A program made the translations under genes and the position numbers. From Spironucleus salmonicida (lineage: Eukaryota; Fornicata; Diplomonadida; Hexamitidae), in the NCBI GenBank assembly GCA_000497125.2, contig CM035317.1, forward strand, positions 1,762,001 to 1,826,000: a stretch of 64,000 nucleotides of DNA, given 5' to 3'. Below, piece after piece: positions 24,800 to 37,080 of this stretch; position 1 is the first letter of the stretch; the number at the start of each line of letters is the position of its first letter. The notes beneath the pieces are model-generated. The model made no database searches, was not told the origin of the DNA, and worked only from the letters and a program-made list of their open reading frames with translations.

Positions 24800-25666
24800 T
24801 CACCAGATTCCTAAATATTATCCAAACTCTAATGGGACTCTTTATGTAACTATTTCTTGAAAAGGTAAGAATTATATAATTTTAATTAGTTAAATTCTTT
24901 CTTCTGGGTTAACCTTTAACATTTTACTAATTAAACTCTTGAATAACTAGGGAACATCCGGTGGTAATTCTGTTGGCGGCCCTTTTATAATACATGCTAA
25001 TAGTTCATCTTTATTGTTTCCTTGGTATGGTAATTTTCCTGAAAATATATAATATAACATTATTCCAAGTGACCAAACATCAACTCTATAATCATATAGA
25101 GACCCTCTTAAAATTTCTGGTGCAATAAAATATGGTGTACCTGTTTATGTTGATGTTTTGTCTATTATTGAATTAAGCTTTTTTGACAAGTTAAAATCTG
25201 ATAACTTTGCTCGATATCCTAACTATTTATCATTAAATATTAATATATTTTAAGGCTTCAAATCTCTATGTATAATAGATTATTTTTATAAATAGTAAAT
25301 TCCAACTACTATGTCAATAAAAATTTATAATATTAAGTCTAGATGTGTTTTTTCGGCTCTATTAAATTATATTCTTTTTAAAAAGTCATATAAATCTCCT
25401 TTTTCTGCAAATTCAGTAACAATAACCAATGTCTATGTCTCTTGATCAAAAAACTAACCGTACATTTTGAGTACAAATGGTGATTTTAATTGATTTAAAA
25501 TTTCAGCTTCATGTAGGTTTGAGCTTAATGCTTTGCTAGTTGTTATTCGTTTTAATGCAAATAAACAATTCTCATACTATCCTTTATAAACAATCCCAAA
25601 AGTTCCTTTACCAATTATTTCTATGTTTGAAAACTATGATAATGAAGTAAAAGGTGATTAACTCAT
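24800..25666 (-). CDS. NEK-like protein kinase with DFN instead of DFG
   Basis: A 288-residue single-domain Ser/Thr kinase. Visible are the glycine loop IGKGTFGIVYKG, the ATP-binding Lys39 (FALKRI), alpha-C Glu in LHEAEIL, HRDLKPQN (133-140), DFN (157-159) and GTPYFIAPEIL with DVWSLGIMLY. The Asp of DFG is kept but Gly is Asn, so activity is possible but atypical. The GTPYFIAPE activation segment and small size suit the NEK group, which is hugely expanded in diplomonads, often with altered catalytic residues. The stop is TGGTGA. It is divergent from the giant coiled-coil gene, with 94 bp between starts. Confidence 0.9.
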
Positions 25667-25760
25667 TTTATTTTAATGATTTTATATTGATAATAATAGT
25701 ATTAATAAAAAAATTTAATTCATAATAAACCAAATATGATATATATAATTGTTATCAAAA

Positions 25761-28700
25761 ATGTCAAATAATATTATTCCTCAAAATGTTTAGAAAATGT
25801 TAGATTAATCATAATAACTACTTGATAAAATGGAATAGAAATAGAATAAATAATCTAATGAATAGAATATATAATCTGCAACAAAGTAGCTACTAAAAAA
25901 AACTGCATAATTACCAGAATTGCTAGAAGACCCACTTCCAACTAGATCCACGGCGATGGAATTTCTTATGAGAAATAAAGGTTATTTACTTGATGAAGAT
26001 ATTAAGAAAAAAAACCAACTTATAGAAGATACTGCTAAATAAGTTGTTGATTCATCATTAAATAATTTCTTTTACAATAATGTTCCAGATCTTTCATCTG
26101 CTAAGTATACTGAAAATACATAACAACATGTGTAATAAGTTCTATCTCAGGCAGCACCATAGAAACCATAAAAATATACATTTAAAGCTGCGAAGACTTA
26201 GTATAGAACATTAGCGAAATCAATTAAAATATTTGAAACATTTATGGCTTAACCAATTTAAGATGGTGCTAGTTTGTTCTCTTATGCTTATAGAGGGTTC
26301 GCTGGAAGTATGTTTTTAATTGATGATCTTATGGAAGCACTAAAAATTGACAATAAAGATTAGGCTGAAGCTCTATAATTAATTAAAAATACACTTAAAT
26401 CTGCTTTTAGCGATTAAAAATCTGGTGAAATGTTACTTGTTGGGGAAACAGCTCGTTTACGCTAAGAATTATACTAAATAAATATACTATTATAGAAAAA
26501 TAAAGACAGAGCAAAAGAATTAATAATAGCATTGGAAAATAAACGGAAGTCTGAAGTTAATATGCTTAATAATAAGATAAAAGAAGTAGAAAATAAAAGA
26601 AGTTAAGAAGTTCAATAAATAATAGCTAAAAATATGGAATATGGTGACTAAGTGAGAACCCTTAGAGGAATTTTAGATGTGATCAAAAGTGATTAATCGG
26701 TATAAGAGGTGGACAATTTAAGAACAAAATTAAAAGAAAATGATACTTAAATAGAATCATTTATCTAGTAAATTAAGTCATATTAATAGTAAATAGAAGA
26801 TAAAGTCAAAGAATTTGAAGATTTTAAAATTTAATCGTAAACTGCTGAAGAATAGATATAAAATTTAAAATATGAACTCAAAAGATCTGAAATGTAAAAA
26901 GATTATTGTAAACTCTGCAGTGCAAAAGTTCTTGACAGAAGTATGAAGCTTACTGAGGAGATTTAATTCAAATTAGAAAGAAATGTATAAATTATTTAAA
27001 ACATAAAATCCGTAGAAACTTAAATCTAGCAGTAGTAAAAAATTGATGATTTATTTTAAATATTGAATAATTAAATTTATGTTGATGAGGGAGATAAGCT
27101 TAACTACAAACTTGATTTATTATAAATTAGTAAAGAGCTATTACTGATCGAATTAAAATTGCGTGATATGCCTAAAATTCAAGATTTAGAATAAGATATT
27201 TAATTCTAAAAACTTGAGATAGATAGACTTAAAGTTTTAGAAAAAGATCTTACTAGTTTAAAGAAATTATACAAAAATGCAATTGCTAAGAGTTCAGATG
27301 GAATGAGCATGAGTAATACTGAAACTATTTAAGGAGCTAGTGTCACTAATTAAAAAATTTCAGAAAATTAAATAACACTATTAAGATGCTAGCCATTATT
27401 CTTACTACTACCTAAATTATTTTCACTGCATGTAACAACAACTAAGTCTGATAATGTTCTTAGTGTATCATCATCATAAGTTTAATGCATTATTTAGTAA
27501 TTTTTAAATTAATTAGTAGTTACGTGTTTTAGAGATAATAACTCGATGATAGATACGATGACTATTAAAATTAATCCACCAACATCTAATGCACCATAAT
27601 AATTAAATGAGCCTATTTAAGCTATCTTCAATGGTTGGATACACTAATAATTTGTTTTTAGTCAATCAAACAATAAAGTTTAAGATGCTGAATTAATTGT
27701 AAATAAAGTTGCGTTTATTTTAAATGTTTTTAGTGATGTGAACTCAGATATTGATGTAGACGATGATAGTAACTTTTTATCTATTGGCCATTTAATATTT
27801 AATCAGCCTATGACTGCAGATGAGTTATAATTTTTACTATTTGTATATAATCTAAGTGTTGGTGGCGTGGATATAACTAAAAAGCTAAAACCTATTTACT
27901 AAATTGCTCTAACGGATAAGGTATAAATACAATATTTAACTCTTAAACGAGCAATATTGATAACTTAAATTGTACTTAATAAAGCAGTATTAAAAGGATA
28001 TTTTGAAAAATTTATTGAATAAGGAAAATAAACAGATATGATAAAAGATATTTAACAAAGCGATATATAAGATTATAATGTCTGCGATGCTAATATGGAT
28101 TTTGTTAAGTCAATTCTTTAAAATGCTACACAAGTTGTAAAAATTGAAGGAGAATTAGAAGGAATTGTCAGTTTGGTATAAACTTAATTTTTTATCATGT
28201 CGTTATTGAAGGCATATAGAACAGAATAATTAGTTAGAATTGAAGCTTTACGCACAATGTATGCTGGATTTTTATTAGATACCAATGAAAAAATTATATC
28301 CGATACAAATAGATATCGTATAATAAAGCAGATTATTGAATCAATTAACCCAATAGCCCCAAAGCCAGTTATCGATTCGATTTACTTGGACACCATCTGG
28401 AGAAGTCCGAGTGGATTGTGGGCAATTTTAATAGATAGTTGCCGTGTTCGAGGATTATTCAGTTCTGGGCTGAGACTACCACCAATTGATTGTGCAATGA
28501 CCTTGGTTGGTGGCTATAAAGATTAATCAAAAGATTATTAATATGATTTATTGTATAATAGGTTAATTGGCTTTATTAATCAGTTTAAAGGTATATCATT
28601 ACATCTTATGTAATTTGAAGTTTTTGATTTGAAGGCTATTGGTATTTAAATCAATACGATTCTATAAACATAAATAAATAGATAAAATATACTTATGATA

Positions 28701-28964
28701 CTTAATATCATTAAAACGTTGATTATTAAAGGTATAACAGTAGTTTTTAGCTTTATATCCTCCACCGGAAATGATTTAGGTAGCTTAGATATAAGAAATG
28801 GTGTTGATTAAGGATTTAAACTATCAGGAAGTAAACGATTGCCAGCTGATATATACTTAGATTCATTGACTGGACTTTTAGGTGCTTTCTAAAGTATCTT
28901 AGGGTGGACTGCTCATGATGATGCGAAAAAAGAGACATTTAAGACTACTAAGAAAAATAAGTGA
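25761..28964 (+). CDS. Giant coiled-coil protein, 1067 aa
   Basis: MSNNIIPQNVQKMLDQS opens a long protein with an N-terminal low-complexity part, a globular segment (residues about 145-210, FETFMAQPIQDGASLFSYAY), a long coiled coil (about 220-530) with a CKLCSAK pair, and a C-terminal helical globular region (GGVDITKKLKPIYQIALT; LVRIEALRTMYAGFLLD). No named domain is recognised. The single frame is uninterrupted over 3.2 kb and the stop AAGTGA is the left half of the palindrome AGTGATCACT. A structural flagellar or cytoskeletal role is plausible. Confidence 0.85.
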
Positions 28965-28969
28965 TCACT
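28960..28969. terminator. Palindromic shared 3' end AGTGATCACT
   Basis: The stop codon of the plus-strand gene (TGA 28962-28964) abuts that of the minus-strand gene (TCA 28965-28967). Together with flanking bases they form a perfect 10-bp palindrome that presents AGTGA to both transcripts, so both putative polyadenylation signals occupy the same bases. Confidence 0.6.
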
Positions 28970-29174
28970 CTTCTTACTAAGATACGTCAAAAATTGAGAA
29001 TTCCTCCTCTATTAAATCCTTTAAAGAATATGATGATACAAAAGAATCATTTTTTAGTTCGGAACAATTAATAGTAAAATCGTTTTAACAATCATCATAT
29101 AATTTTAGATTTAATGATTTGATAGGTTTTACTGGTAGCAGTAACTACGTTTGCTGCTAAGGAGTAAATTCCAT
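28965..29174 (-). CDS. Small acidic protein, 69 aa
   Basis: Starts MEFTPQQQTQLLLPVKPIKS and ends acidic (DLIEEEFSIFDVSQQEE). The frame is supported by its stop, GAGTGA, which overlaps head-on with the stop of the giant coiled-coil gene in a palindrome seen at two other convergent junctions. It has a mixed composition unlike the flanking AT-rich DNA. No homology is recognised. Confidence 0.6.
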
Positions 29175-29452
29175 TATTAAAAAGAATAAAATGTGTTATA
29201 TACTTCATAATATCAATAATAATTATATATTTTTGGTTTATATAATTATTTATATACCATATAATTATATAAATACCTATACATTCAAGTAAAATAAATT
29301 AAAAACTAATATCATAATATATTAAAAATTTATTATTATATAATTTATCAATTTAGATATATACTTATCTTTTTTTATATCCTTTAGTAGTTTTTTAAAA
29401 ATCTATAATTGGAAATAAACTTAATTTTATAATATATTATATAATAATATAT

Positions 29453-30659
29453 ATTGTTGATATAATTTGTACCGAACAAGAATAATCGTTTTATCTTATT
29501 CAAATATACAAAATTTACGATCCTTCACATTATTAAATTTAGTAAATACTATTTTTTGAGGATATTAATAATTTAATAGAAATATCAGCTTTTTAAATTT
29601 AATGATATATTTTTAAATTTAAGTAACCTAATATTAGTTTATTTAACTAATATTAATGACAATAAAATAAATGATGATTAACAAAAGAGTTTGAAATATC
29701 GTACTATTAATAAAATTTATATTTTAAAATCTTATAAATGGACTGAATAAAAATTATCAAATAAACATAGGTAGCGTATAAAATAAACTTTAGAAAATAA
29801 AGTGAATAATCTATTAATTAATATATTCTGCAGAATATGACATTAGAACATATAAATTAGTTTTCAAATTACTATTTAATAGTTATACAATGTCAAATTT
29901 CTACTAAATAATTATTATTTCTGTGATAATTTTTAATAAAAACATTCTAAATTATTTTTTTAAAAGTTAAATTGCAGTTGAATAACTATAAAATATGTTA
30001 TTTTCTATAACAATAATTTATGTAAATAAATTATATATAAGCGAATAAATATTAATAAGCTGAATAAGGTTGCGTAAAACTTATAAGTATATATTTTTAT
30101 GAATCAATTTATAATACATATATATTTAAGTAAATGCTGGTTCTTACTACTATGAATTTAATTTTTTTTAATTTCTTATTTCGACTTACTTATTGCAAAA
30201 GAATTGCTAGTAAATATAGTACGTAGTAAATAAGGTGTATATTTTATAATAGAACATAATATAAATATTAATACATATTAATTTTAATTTAGATATACTA
30301 AAAATTAAATAAAAGAGGTTAGTCTAATTGTTTAGTTTACAGTATTAAAACAAATGATTTCTAAGAATACATATATAGTGAAGTATTTTAATATATTATA
30401 GATTCTTCATATAATATATACGATGGAAGTGTAAATTTATTTATTGTTTTAGAAAAAAACGGATGTATTTATTAATAAACTTTAACATAAATATTAGTAT
30501 GTTGCTACTATTTTTAGGATAAAGATTTTTATTAAGGAGTGAAGTTTCAGTCATAAAACTATGATATAAATAACAAAAATATCATAGTATATAAAAAAGT
30601 ATATATATACTATTTTTTTAATCCAATATGCATACTCGTTCTATATATATTTACTACAA
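29453..30659 (+). other. AT-rich stretch with an open frame broken by six TGAs; otherwise nothing recognised
   Basis: This gap of about 1.5 kb has no clean gene. One plus-strand frame from 29453 has TGAs at 29603, 29657, 29672, 29675, 29744 and 29924, then stays open for over 240 codons. There is no ATG near its start, and it continues open into the antisense of the next gene, which shows that open frames are cheap in this DNA. I would not call a gene without transcript data. Confidence 0.2.
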
Positions 30660-31292
30660 TCACTTTAATATTGTATTAGCAGCTAGTTTAATTAATTCAA
30701 TGTTATACTTTTAGCTGTAAAACTATGACAAATCAATACTTTAAAGTTCATTTTATAAATATATAGTATAATTTTCAATATTTAACTTGGCTTCTTCGAC
30801 ACTAATCATTGGAACTAATGATATGGCTTAGTTTTCTATATCTTTAATATAGCATGAGAATTCTAATAATTTTTTATTTATAAAGTTTTAACAGATTTTG
30901 GCATTTGCAGTTGTTTCATTAACGACTTGCATTTGTTCAAAAAACGGTTATATTTGTTTATTATCTTTTATTATTGAAAGAATTTATGGATCTGACATAT
31001 TTTAACACCGAGTATAGTCAGGAATAGAAATAAAATTTACAAAAGCAGAAAAGTTTTAAGGTCGGTAATTAGATATTGGTAACACCATAGAATGAACTAT
31101 ATTGAAAAATTAATTTACATCATCTGTAGATTACAAAAATACTTATTAATTAAATGTATTGCTTTGATCAAAATATGATAATGCATCACAACGAGGTACT
31201 ATAGTTATTATAGGTAAAAAATACTATTTTTTATGAAAAGATTATGGGTTGGGGTTCATTGTTAACGTATACATACCTGCAGTTTTTTTCAT
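30660..31292 (-). CDS. Unknown protein, 210 aa
   Basis: MKKTAGMYTLTMNPNPQSFH begins a compact, mixed-composition protein (LPIITIVPRCDALSYFDQ; FVNFISIPDYTRCQNMS) ending AANTILK. No signal peptide, transmembrane segment or known domain is seen. The frame is clean and the stop is AAGTGA, which supports it as a real gene within an AT-rich neighbourhood. Four Cys are scattered and not zinc-like. Function unknown. Confidence 0.7.
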
Positions 31293-31650
31293 TTTTAAAG
31301 TTTGATTGATAAAGTTTATGATATAGTATTATATATATTTTATTATTCTCTTTATTTACAGATACCATGAGGATTATATTTAACTGGCATGAAAGTAGAT
31401 GATATTTAAATTATATATTGTTAAAAAACGTAGTTATACGATATACTAGAACATATAATATTATTTATATGGGGTTAGTGACCTTTAGTTTAAAAAAATA
31501 TAATATTGCTTATTTTATTTTTAGTGATTTGTCACTTTAACCGTACTATTAATTACTATATCATAAACTACAGAATTTTAAATAGAATAAGACAATTTAT
31601 TCAAGTAAATTAAAATATATATAAATAATCAATATTAAACTAAAAATAGG
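31293..31650. other. AT-rich intergenic stretch, no clean gene
   Basis: A 358-bp gap. A plus-strand frame from ATG 31367 (MRIIFNWHESR) meets TGA after 11 codons and would then run on into the antisense of the next gene. This is the same TGA-interrupted pattern as elsewhere but too short to judge. It probably holds the promoter of the minus-strand gene starting at 31292. Confidence 0.4.
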
Positions 31651-34206
31651 TCACGCAAAACAATTACTTGCCATACCACCAGGAGGAGGAATAATTGCAT
31701 TCTAACAAATAGCATTACTTATAATATTATCTACGTTTATTTGACCATTCTTATAAATTTAACAGGTTTTTGTACCACCAGCAGCATCTAAACATTTTGA
31801 ACTCAAACACATTATACTATCACATACACCTTTTATTGACAAAATATTAGTACGAACTTACAATATATTTGCTTAAACTGTATCAATGTTGTTAGCAGTT
31901 AAATTTGTAGAAATTATTGGATTAGCTGCTAACGTCTATGAAGTCATATTTATTGCATTAACTATTTATGATGTTATAATAGTTGCTGTTGCGGAATTAA
32001 TTGTGGTTATTGGAGCATTTACTGTTAAACCTGGTGTCACGAGTTGTTAGCGGAATGTGATACTTAGAGGTAACACAATTACTGGATTAATAGCTAACAT
32101 AGAATATTATACATTTGTAGTAAACCCTGTATTGTTGAGATTTGAAATAAATCCATTTTGCTAGTTAACTATTGTTAAATTTTATAAAATAGTTTCATGT
32201 GCTGTTTATACATTTGGAGTCATAAGATTTCCATGATTAGTAAAGGTACTAGTTGTTATTTATTAATCGGTATCCACAGAAGGGACTTTAATATTACAAT
32301 TCATACCTGCCCCATGGCCTCCACATTATAAATTTTATAAATTAGATTAGTTGAGTTTCAGATTTTGTCCTTTTAAGTCATTTATATTCGTGGTAGCGTT
32401 CATTGTAATATTTCCATTATATTAAAAGTTAATAGGATTAATAAAATTTTAGTTAGTTGAAAGGACGAAGTTTGAGTTTTAATTAAAATTTAAAGTTGGT
32501 AATGCATTCTCCGCTATAGTAAGCTTAGAAGTAAGTTAGACTGGAAAGTTTGCTATAATAGGTTAAACTGCAGTCAAAGAAGTGGTTAATGCCATATTTG
32601 TTGTCTAGATTGATGTAGCAGTTAATTACGCCAAATTTGAAGTAAGTACCTAGCTGGATCCTTACACATTCATTTGACCAAGAATTTCAAGTGTAGTTTA
32701 AACATTTAAATCGCTGATACTAATTAAATCTGTGGCTTCAATTGATGCAGTAATTATATTATTTGTAGTGAGCTAATCAATATTCAATTAAGAAAAATCA
32801 GTATTTTATTAGAATGTTAATGCACTTGTAAATGTGAGGTTTTTCGCATTTAAAATATTTAAATTAAGATTAGTCACCGTGGGGTTTATCAATTATGTAA
32901 CTGTTAATAATAAATTATCGCCTGCACAATCCATTGATGTTTGTGAGGAAGCTAAATTTGCAGTAGAGGCAGTAACATTTTGAGCATAAAGTTATTACGT
33001 ATAAACTGAGAATTCAGATGCTGTTAGTTACTTTTTCGAGATAGTTTAGTACACATTTTAATCAAAAAACATTTATTTTTATTGTATATTGGTTGGATTT
33101 GCTAGAAATCTGTTCATTTAATCTAAATTTTATACAGATGGTAAACCTAGAAACGCTTATCTTTAAATTATTAAATCATTTAAGACCATAGTAGAGTTTA
33201 GCCTATGTGTGATTAGTGACATAAGAACGAGTGAAATAAGAAACATGCCAATAAGAATTGCTATTATCAACCACATACACCAATTAATTTCTATTGAATT
33301 AAAAACAGCTTTTTACTAAGTAACTTATGCTTATGGCTAATATATCAGTGGGGTTTCATGTTATACACTATTAAGAACAGGTTATAATTTAGGAGTAATA
33401 GGTTAAATTTCATACATTTTGTTTAATTTTTCTCTCATGACAATTTCGCAAAAACTTAAATTAAAAAACATATAAAATTCTAATTTTCCTGCTGTTTTAA
33501 TTATTTAACCTTAACCTTGAATCCATTAATTGGCTTTATTAGGGTCCAAAAAAGTCATATCATTAATTTAAAGCGATGTTTAAGCTTGTTAATTACATGA
33601 TAATGCATAATGGAACTAGTTTTTAGAATAAAAATCAGAAAAAATGCTAAATATATAATCTTTTCTTGAGAATCCTGTAAGTAATACATATGTATCATTA
33701 TTTGAGATAAAAGAAGAAGGCATCAGTTCCCCTGAAAAAGATGCAATTATTGGAGACTTGTTTATTATTAATTAATGAGAGCATTTTGAGCAGGCCCGTT
33801 TTTATTAATGATTAGAGGAAGGAAATATAGCGGTTATTAATTCTTGTTATCCACAGGATTAACATATATATTAGATACTAAAAAGTTATTAGAGAACTTC
33901 TTTAGGTAGTGTTTCTATACACTTTTTAATTGCCATTCCAGTTGAAAGAGGTAATGGATGGAGCAAAGAAGACAATAAAGTTACATCTATATTTTGATTA
34001 TTTAGAGCTAAATTTATGCATTTGGACCATTCTTATTGAATTTATTCCTAAGCCTTAGAAAATAAAGGTGAATCTTTAATTACCTAATAACTTGTAGCAA
34101 TAAGTCTAATAAACGAAGATACTATTCCAGATTGATCATTTATTATATTATACGTGACTGCAGATACCCGGTGCAGTGGACCATATGAGGATGGACTGCC
34201 GTACAT
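31651..34206 (-). CDS. Type II membrane protein with repetitive ectodomain, 851 aa
   Basis: One frame from ATG 34206 to GCGTGA 31651. The first 310 residues are cytosolic-like, with a CxxC...CxxC zinc-ribbon pattern (YICQSCGQQ...RACSKCSHQ). A single transmembrane segment follows, WCMWLIIAILIGMFLISLVL. The remaining 500 residues are Thr/Asn/Ser/Gln-rich with short hydrophobic repeats of the type T-[ST]-x-[IL]-x-[TA]-x-[NI]-[ML] (TSLTAVQPIIANFPVQLTS; NSATATIITSQIVNAINMTS), resembling beta-solenoids or tail-fibre-like surface proteins. Cys pairs near the C terminus (CDSIMCLSSKCLD) may form disulphides. Likely displayed at the cell surface or lumenal. An internal ATG at 33438 could give a shorter product lacking the zinc-ribbon part. 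Confidence 0.75.
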
Positions 34207-34288
34207 TTTGGATTTTAGAATAAATATACTGTATTTAGTAAGATATTATAATTTTTTAAATAATAAATATTTCTATATAGACTAAATT

Positions 34289-34888
34289 TCACTAATTATC
34301 ATTAATTATTTTACCAATTTGCTATGTTAACTTGAGATCGGCTATTTGGGAACATGTATATAATTTCGTGGCTGATAGGTTAGTTATAAACATATAGCTA
34401 CTGCTATCTTATACTTCACTTAAGGTATCTAATCTGTAAATATCTAACTTTAGATTTTCAAAACTTGTTTAATTTTTTTATATACTATTAATATATAATA
34501 ATTTTTATGTTATACTTGTAGTTTTTGCTTTTTATTTAATTATTTTTTTAACATAATCTTCTCCTTATTTGCGTTTCTTAAATGGTACAAGAGATGAGCA
34601 GCTTAAAATATCTGAATTATAAGCATTATCTTTACACAATTTCAAACTAGTTAAAGATTTAGTAACTTTTTCTTGTTTATTTAAATGAGAAGGTTAGATA
34701 TTGGTATCTAGCTTATAGGCATTCAATTATTATATTAAATTTATATTTGATCCTAGTTTTGAATTAGTACTATTTAAATTCGCGTTACTTTTTTCTAGTG
34801 AGCCTTAGCTTGATATTCCCATTTATTGCTGACTTAAATTGTTAATATTGGAACAAATTAATTAAAATATGTAAAATAATTTTATCAT
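34289..34888 (-). CDS. Unknown basic protein, 199 aa
   Basis: Ser-, Asn- and Lys-rich with a nuclear-localisation-like run KKRKQG in the middle and a C-terminal segment SATKLYTCSQIADLKL. The start at 34888 overlaps the previous gene's stop (ATGA), and an internal Met at 34823 (MGISSQGSLEKS) is an alternative start that leaves normal spacing. No domain recognised. The stop is TAGTGA. Real gene likely, role unknown. Confidence 0.6.
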
Positions 34889-36438
34889 TGGAAAGGCATA
34901 AATGCAACACTTTTTTTTTAAGTTGGGGCTTTCTATACAGTTAGGTCAGTAAGATCTAATTTACCCTATTTATTCTATACAAATGTACCCGCTCCTACTT
35001 TAACTCCAGTGCTTACTGCACCAGGTGCTTTGAAAGCGTTAAGTTATTTCTACTATGCCTAAATTTTAATAGATTATTACTAAGGCATTTACAATTAATA
35101 TATACCCTATTAAATTCCACTAATTATTTCGATTTGCACTAAAAAATCTTTTATATCTTATTAAATTTCATATATTTCACCACATATGTTTAACTCATAA
35201 CATGGAGTAGTACCAGTTTGAAGTATACCTGAAACAAAATACTCTTTATTAATGTTTACTAAAAGGTGTAAAATTTTAATTTTACACTAAAATCTTCCAC
35301 TTAATATAAAGGCTGAACACACATATTCTGTAAAAGGGTTACCACTAAAAACAACACTAGTTGAAGTCCCAGAATCAATATTTAACTCTTTACAAAAAAC
35401 AAGTACATCAAAAAGAGCATTTAATGCTGTGGTTAGTTCTTGATCTAAATCTTTTCTACATTTAAAGTCAATATTAAGTTTATGTACATACTTAGAATGA
35501 TAACTAGTTAAAAACTACATTTTGTAACCTTTTGGGATCTCTGCATTTTCAACAACACACGCAAGTAGTTCAACTATGTACTTTGTTAAATTCTATATTA
35601 ACAAACTAGGTGAAACATCACAATTAATTATTAAATCCATACACATATCAATATCTCCTCTAGCAGCTAAAGCTTGAGTTAGTTAAGCATAATTAAGTTA
35701 AACCACTGCGCTTGGAGCAATAAAAAGATCTTTTTAGCTGCCACTAACACCTCCACCTTTGCATCGTCCCATATGGCCTTCACAGAGGCAAATTCTAGCC
35801 TTCAAACTGCAATAAAATGCTTTAATCTCTTTCAACGTCCATCTCATACCCTCACTTTTCATATTAATATCTTGAATTGACTTAATTTAATCCTCTAAAA
35901 ATGCTATTTTTCGTACATTAACATCAGCCTCTTCCTATGAATTAAATTGCTTTAGTTACTCAATTTCATCCTTAAAATTCTACATCTTTGCGAACTTTTT
36001 ACCCTCTCCAGAAAAACCCCACTCAGCAAACCCAGAAATTTAGGCAGCAGATAGCGACTTTGCAGCCTAAAAGAAAGCCTTTTTAATACTAAATATAATA
36101 TTATTTTCTAGCGAAGAATTGAGCTGGGAAGCTATTTCAACAGCGGTTAAGAATTATTTCTCGCTTCCTCGAAAGGCAGCACCCGCCGCTCGTGGAAAAT
36201 TTTATAGTGATGCAAAATGTGAAAATGTATGATTAAAAGTTTAAATAGCAGGGGTATGCTCACATTTCGCTGTTAAGTAATCAGATACAACCGTCTGGAA
36301 AGGTCCAAAGGTTATAAAGTAAGCACGATCTAAAAGTGCATATAAACGTGCAAGAATATCTGAAGTTATCTGATTGTGTTTGGTATACAGTTAGTAGATT
36401 TCAACAAATTCCATGGTCTGTTAGTCTACCGACAACAT
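34885..36438 (-). CDS. Unknown protein with Cys-rich centre, 517 aa
   Basis: Starts MLSVDQQTMEFVEIYQLYTK; an N-terminal helical part with a Gly/Phe-rich loop (ISGFAEWGFSGEGKKF) leads to a short coiled coil, then CSLKARICLCEGHMGRCKGGG, which could bind metal, and a C-terminal mixed alpha/beta region (FNALFDVL-like, VFSGNPFTEYVCSAF). The tail is basic with a Gly-rich stretch. Codon use is less AT-biased, suggesting reasonable expression. No family recognised. The stop codon overlaps the ATG of the next gene (ATGA). It is divergent from RRS1 with only 67 bp between starts. Confidence 0.8.
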
Positions 36439-36505
36439 TTTAAGTGTTAAAATTTTTAAATAAAAATATATAATAATAATATATTTCTTTCCACTTTCCA
36501 TTTTA

Positions 36506-37075
36506 ATGGAATACGATCTTCATTATTTATCTATCTATAATCCAAGTATTATCAAAGCTGATGTAGAGGAATTAGAATTAATGTAGCTTACATCTAACGC
36601 TTTAGGATTGATGTTTGCAGAACTTTAGAAATGTAAACGTGAATTTTCTTAAGATGGTTATTTAATTGAGTTACCTATGGCTAAACAAATATTACCACGG
36701 GAAAAATCTTTACCTTTACCAGAAAGAACAACTAAATGGGATAAGTTTTCTAAAGAACGTGGTATTCGCAAATTAAAGAAGGATCGTTATGTTGTAGATT
36801 AAGCTACTGGTGAGGAACATCCTCGTTGGGGAAAGGATAGAATTTCTAAAAATTCTATATCCACACCTATTATAGAAGGAAAGAAGGGTGTATCAGATTA
36901 TGCAGGTTGCCCTGATCCGTTTAGTAAATAGAAATAAGATAAAAGGAAAAGAATCGCAGAAAATTCAGAGAGAAGAGACAAAAATGATAAATTTAATAAG
37001 TAACATGCTAAAAAGCATCCTTTATATGAAAAAAAAGAAGAATAGGAAAAGAAAAGAGGTAAGAAAGGTAAGTGA
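36506..37075 (+). CDS. RRS1: Ribosome biogenesis protein RRS1
   Basis: Rrs1 with Rpf2 escorts the 5S RNP (5S rRNA, uL18, uL5) into pre-60S particles in the nucleolus. The 189-residue product shows the family signature clearly: FAELQKCKREFSQ, LPREKSLPLPERTTKWDKF, SKERGIRKLKKDR and HPRWGKDR. The basic C-terminal tail (KKRGKKGK) is typical. It ends exactly at an AGTGATCACT palindrome shared with the convergent gene. With the DRS1-like helicase and the PDCD2/Tsr4-like gene nearby, three ribosome-assembly genes lie within 6 kb, which may be chance. Confidence 0.95.
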
Positions 37076-37080
37076 TCACT
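37071..37080. terminator. Palindromic shared 3' end AGTGATCACT
   Basis: RRS1 (TGA 37073-37075) and the minus-strand gene (TCA 37076-37078) end back to back with zero spacing inside a perfect palindrome, giving AGTGA in each orientation. It is identical to the junction at 28960-28969. Confidence 0.6.

Noticed and set aside
28970-29170. Plus-strand frame running on after the giant coiled-coil gene (SSYQDTSKIENSSSIKS...)
   Set aside because: It is the antisense of the 69-residue minus-strand gene whose AGTGA stop forms the palindrome; it has no start codon and is out of frame with the upstream gene.
30660-31110. Plus-strand frame open across the minus-strand gene 30660-31292
   Set aside because: Open only because TGA is rare in this DNA; it shows that long TGA-free frames alone are weak evidence, so the frame at 29453 was kept at low confidence.
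31651-33438. Membrane protein starting at 33438 as a gene separate from the upstream zinc-ribbon ORF
   Set aside because: The two parts are in the same frame with no TGA between and no intergenic spacer, so a single 851-residue protein is simpler; kept as an alternative start.
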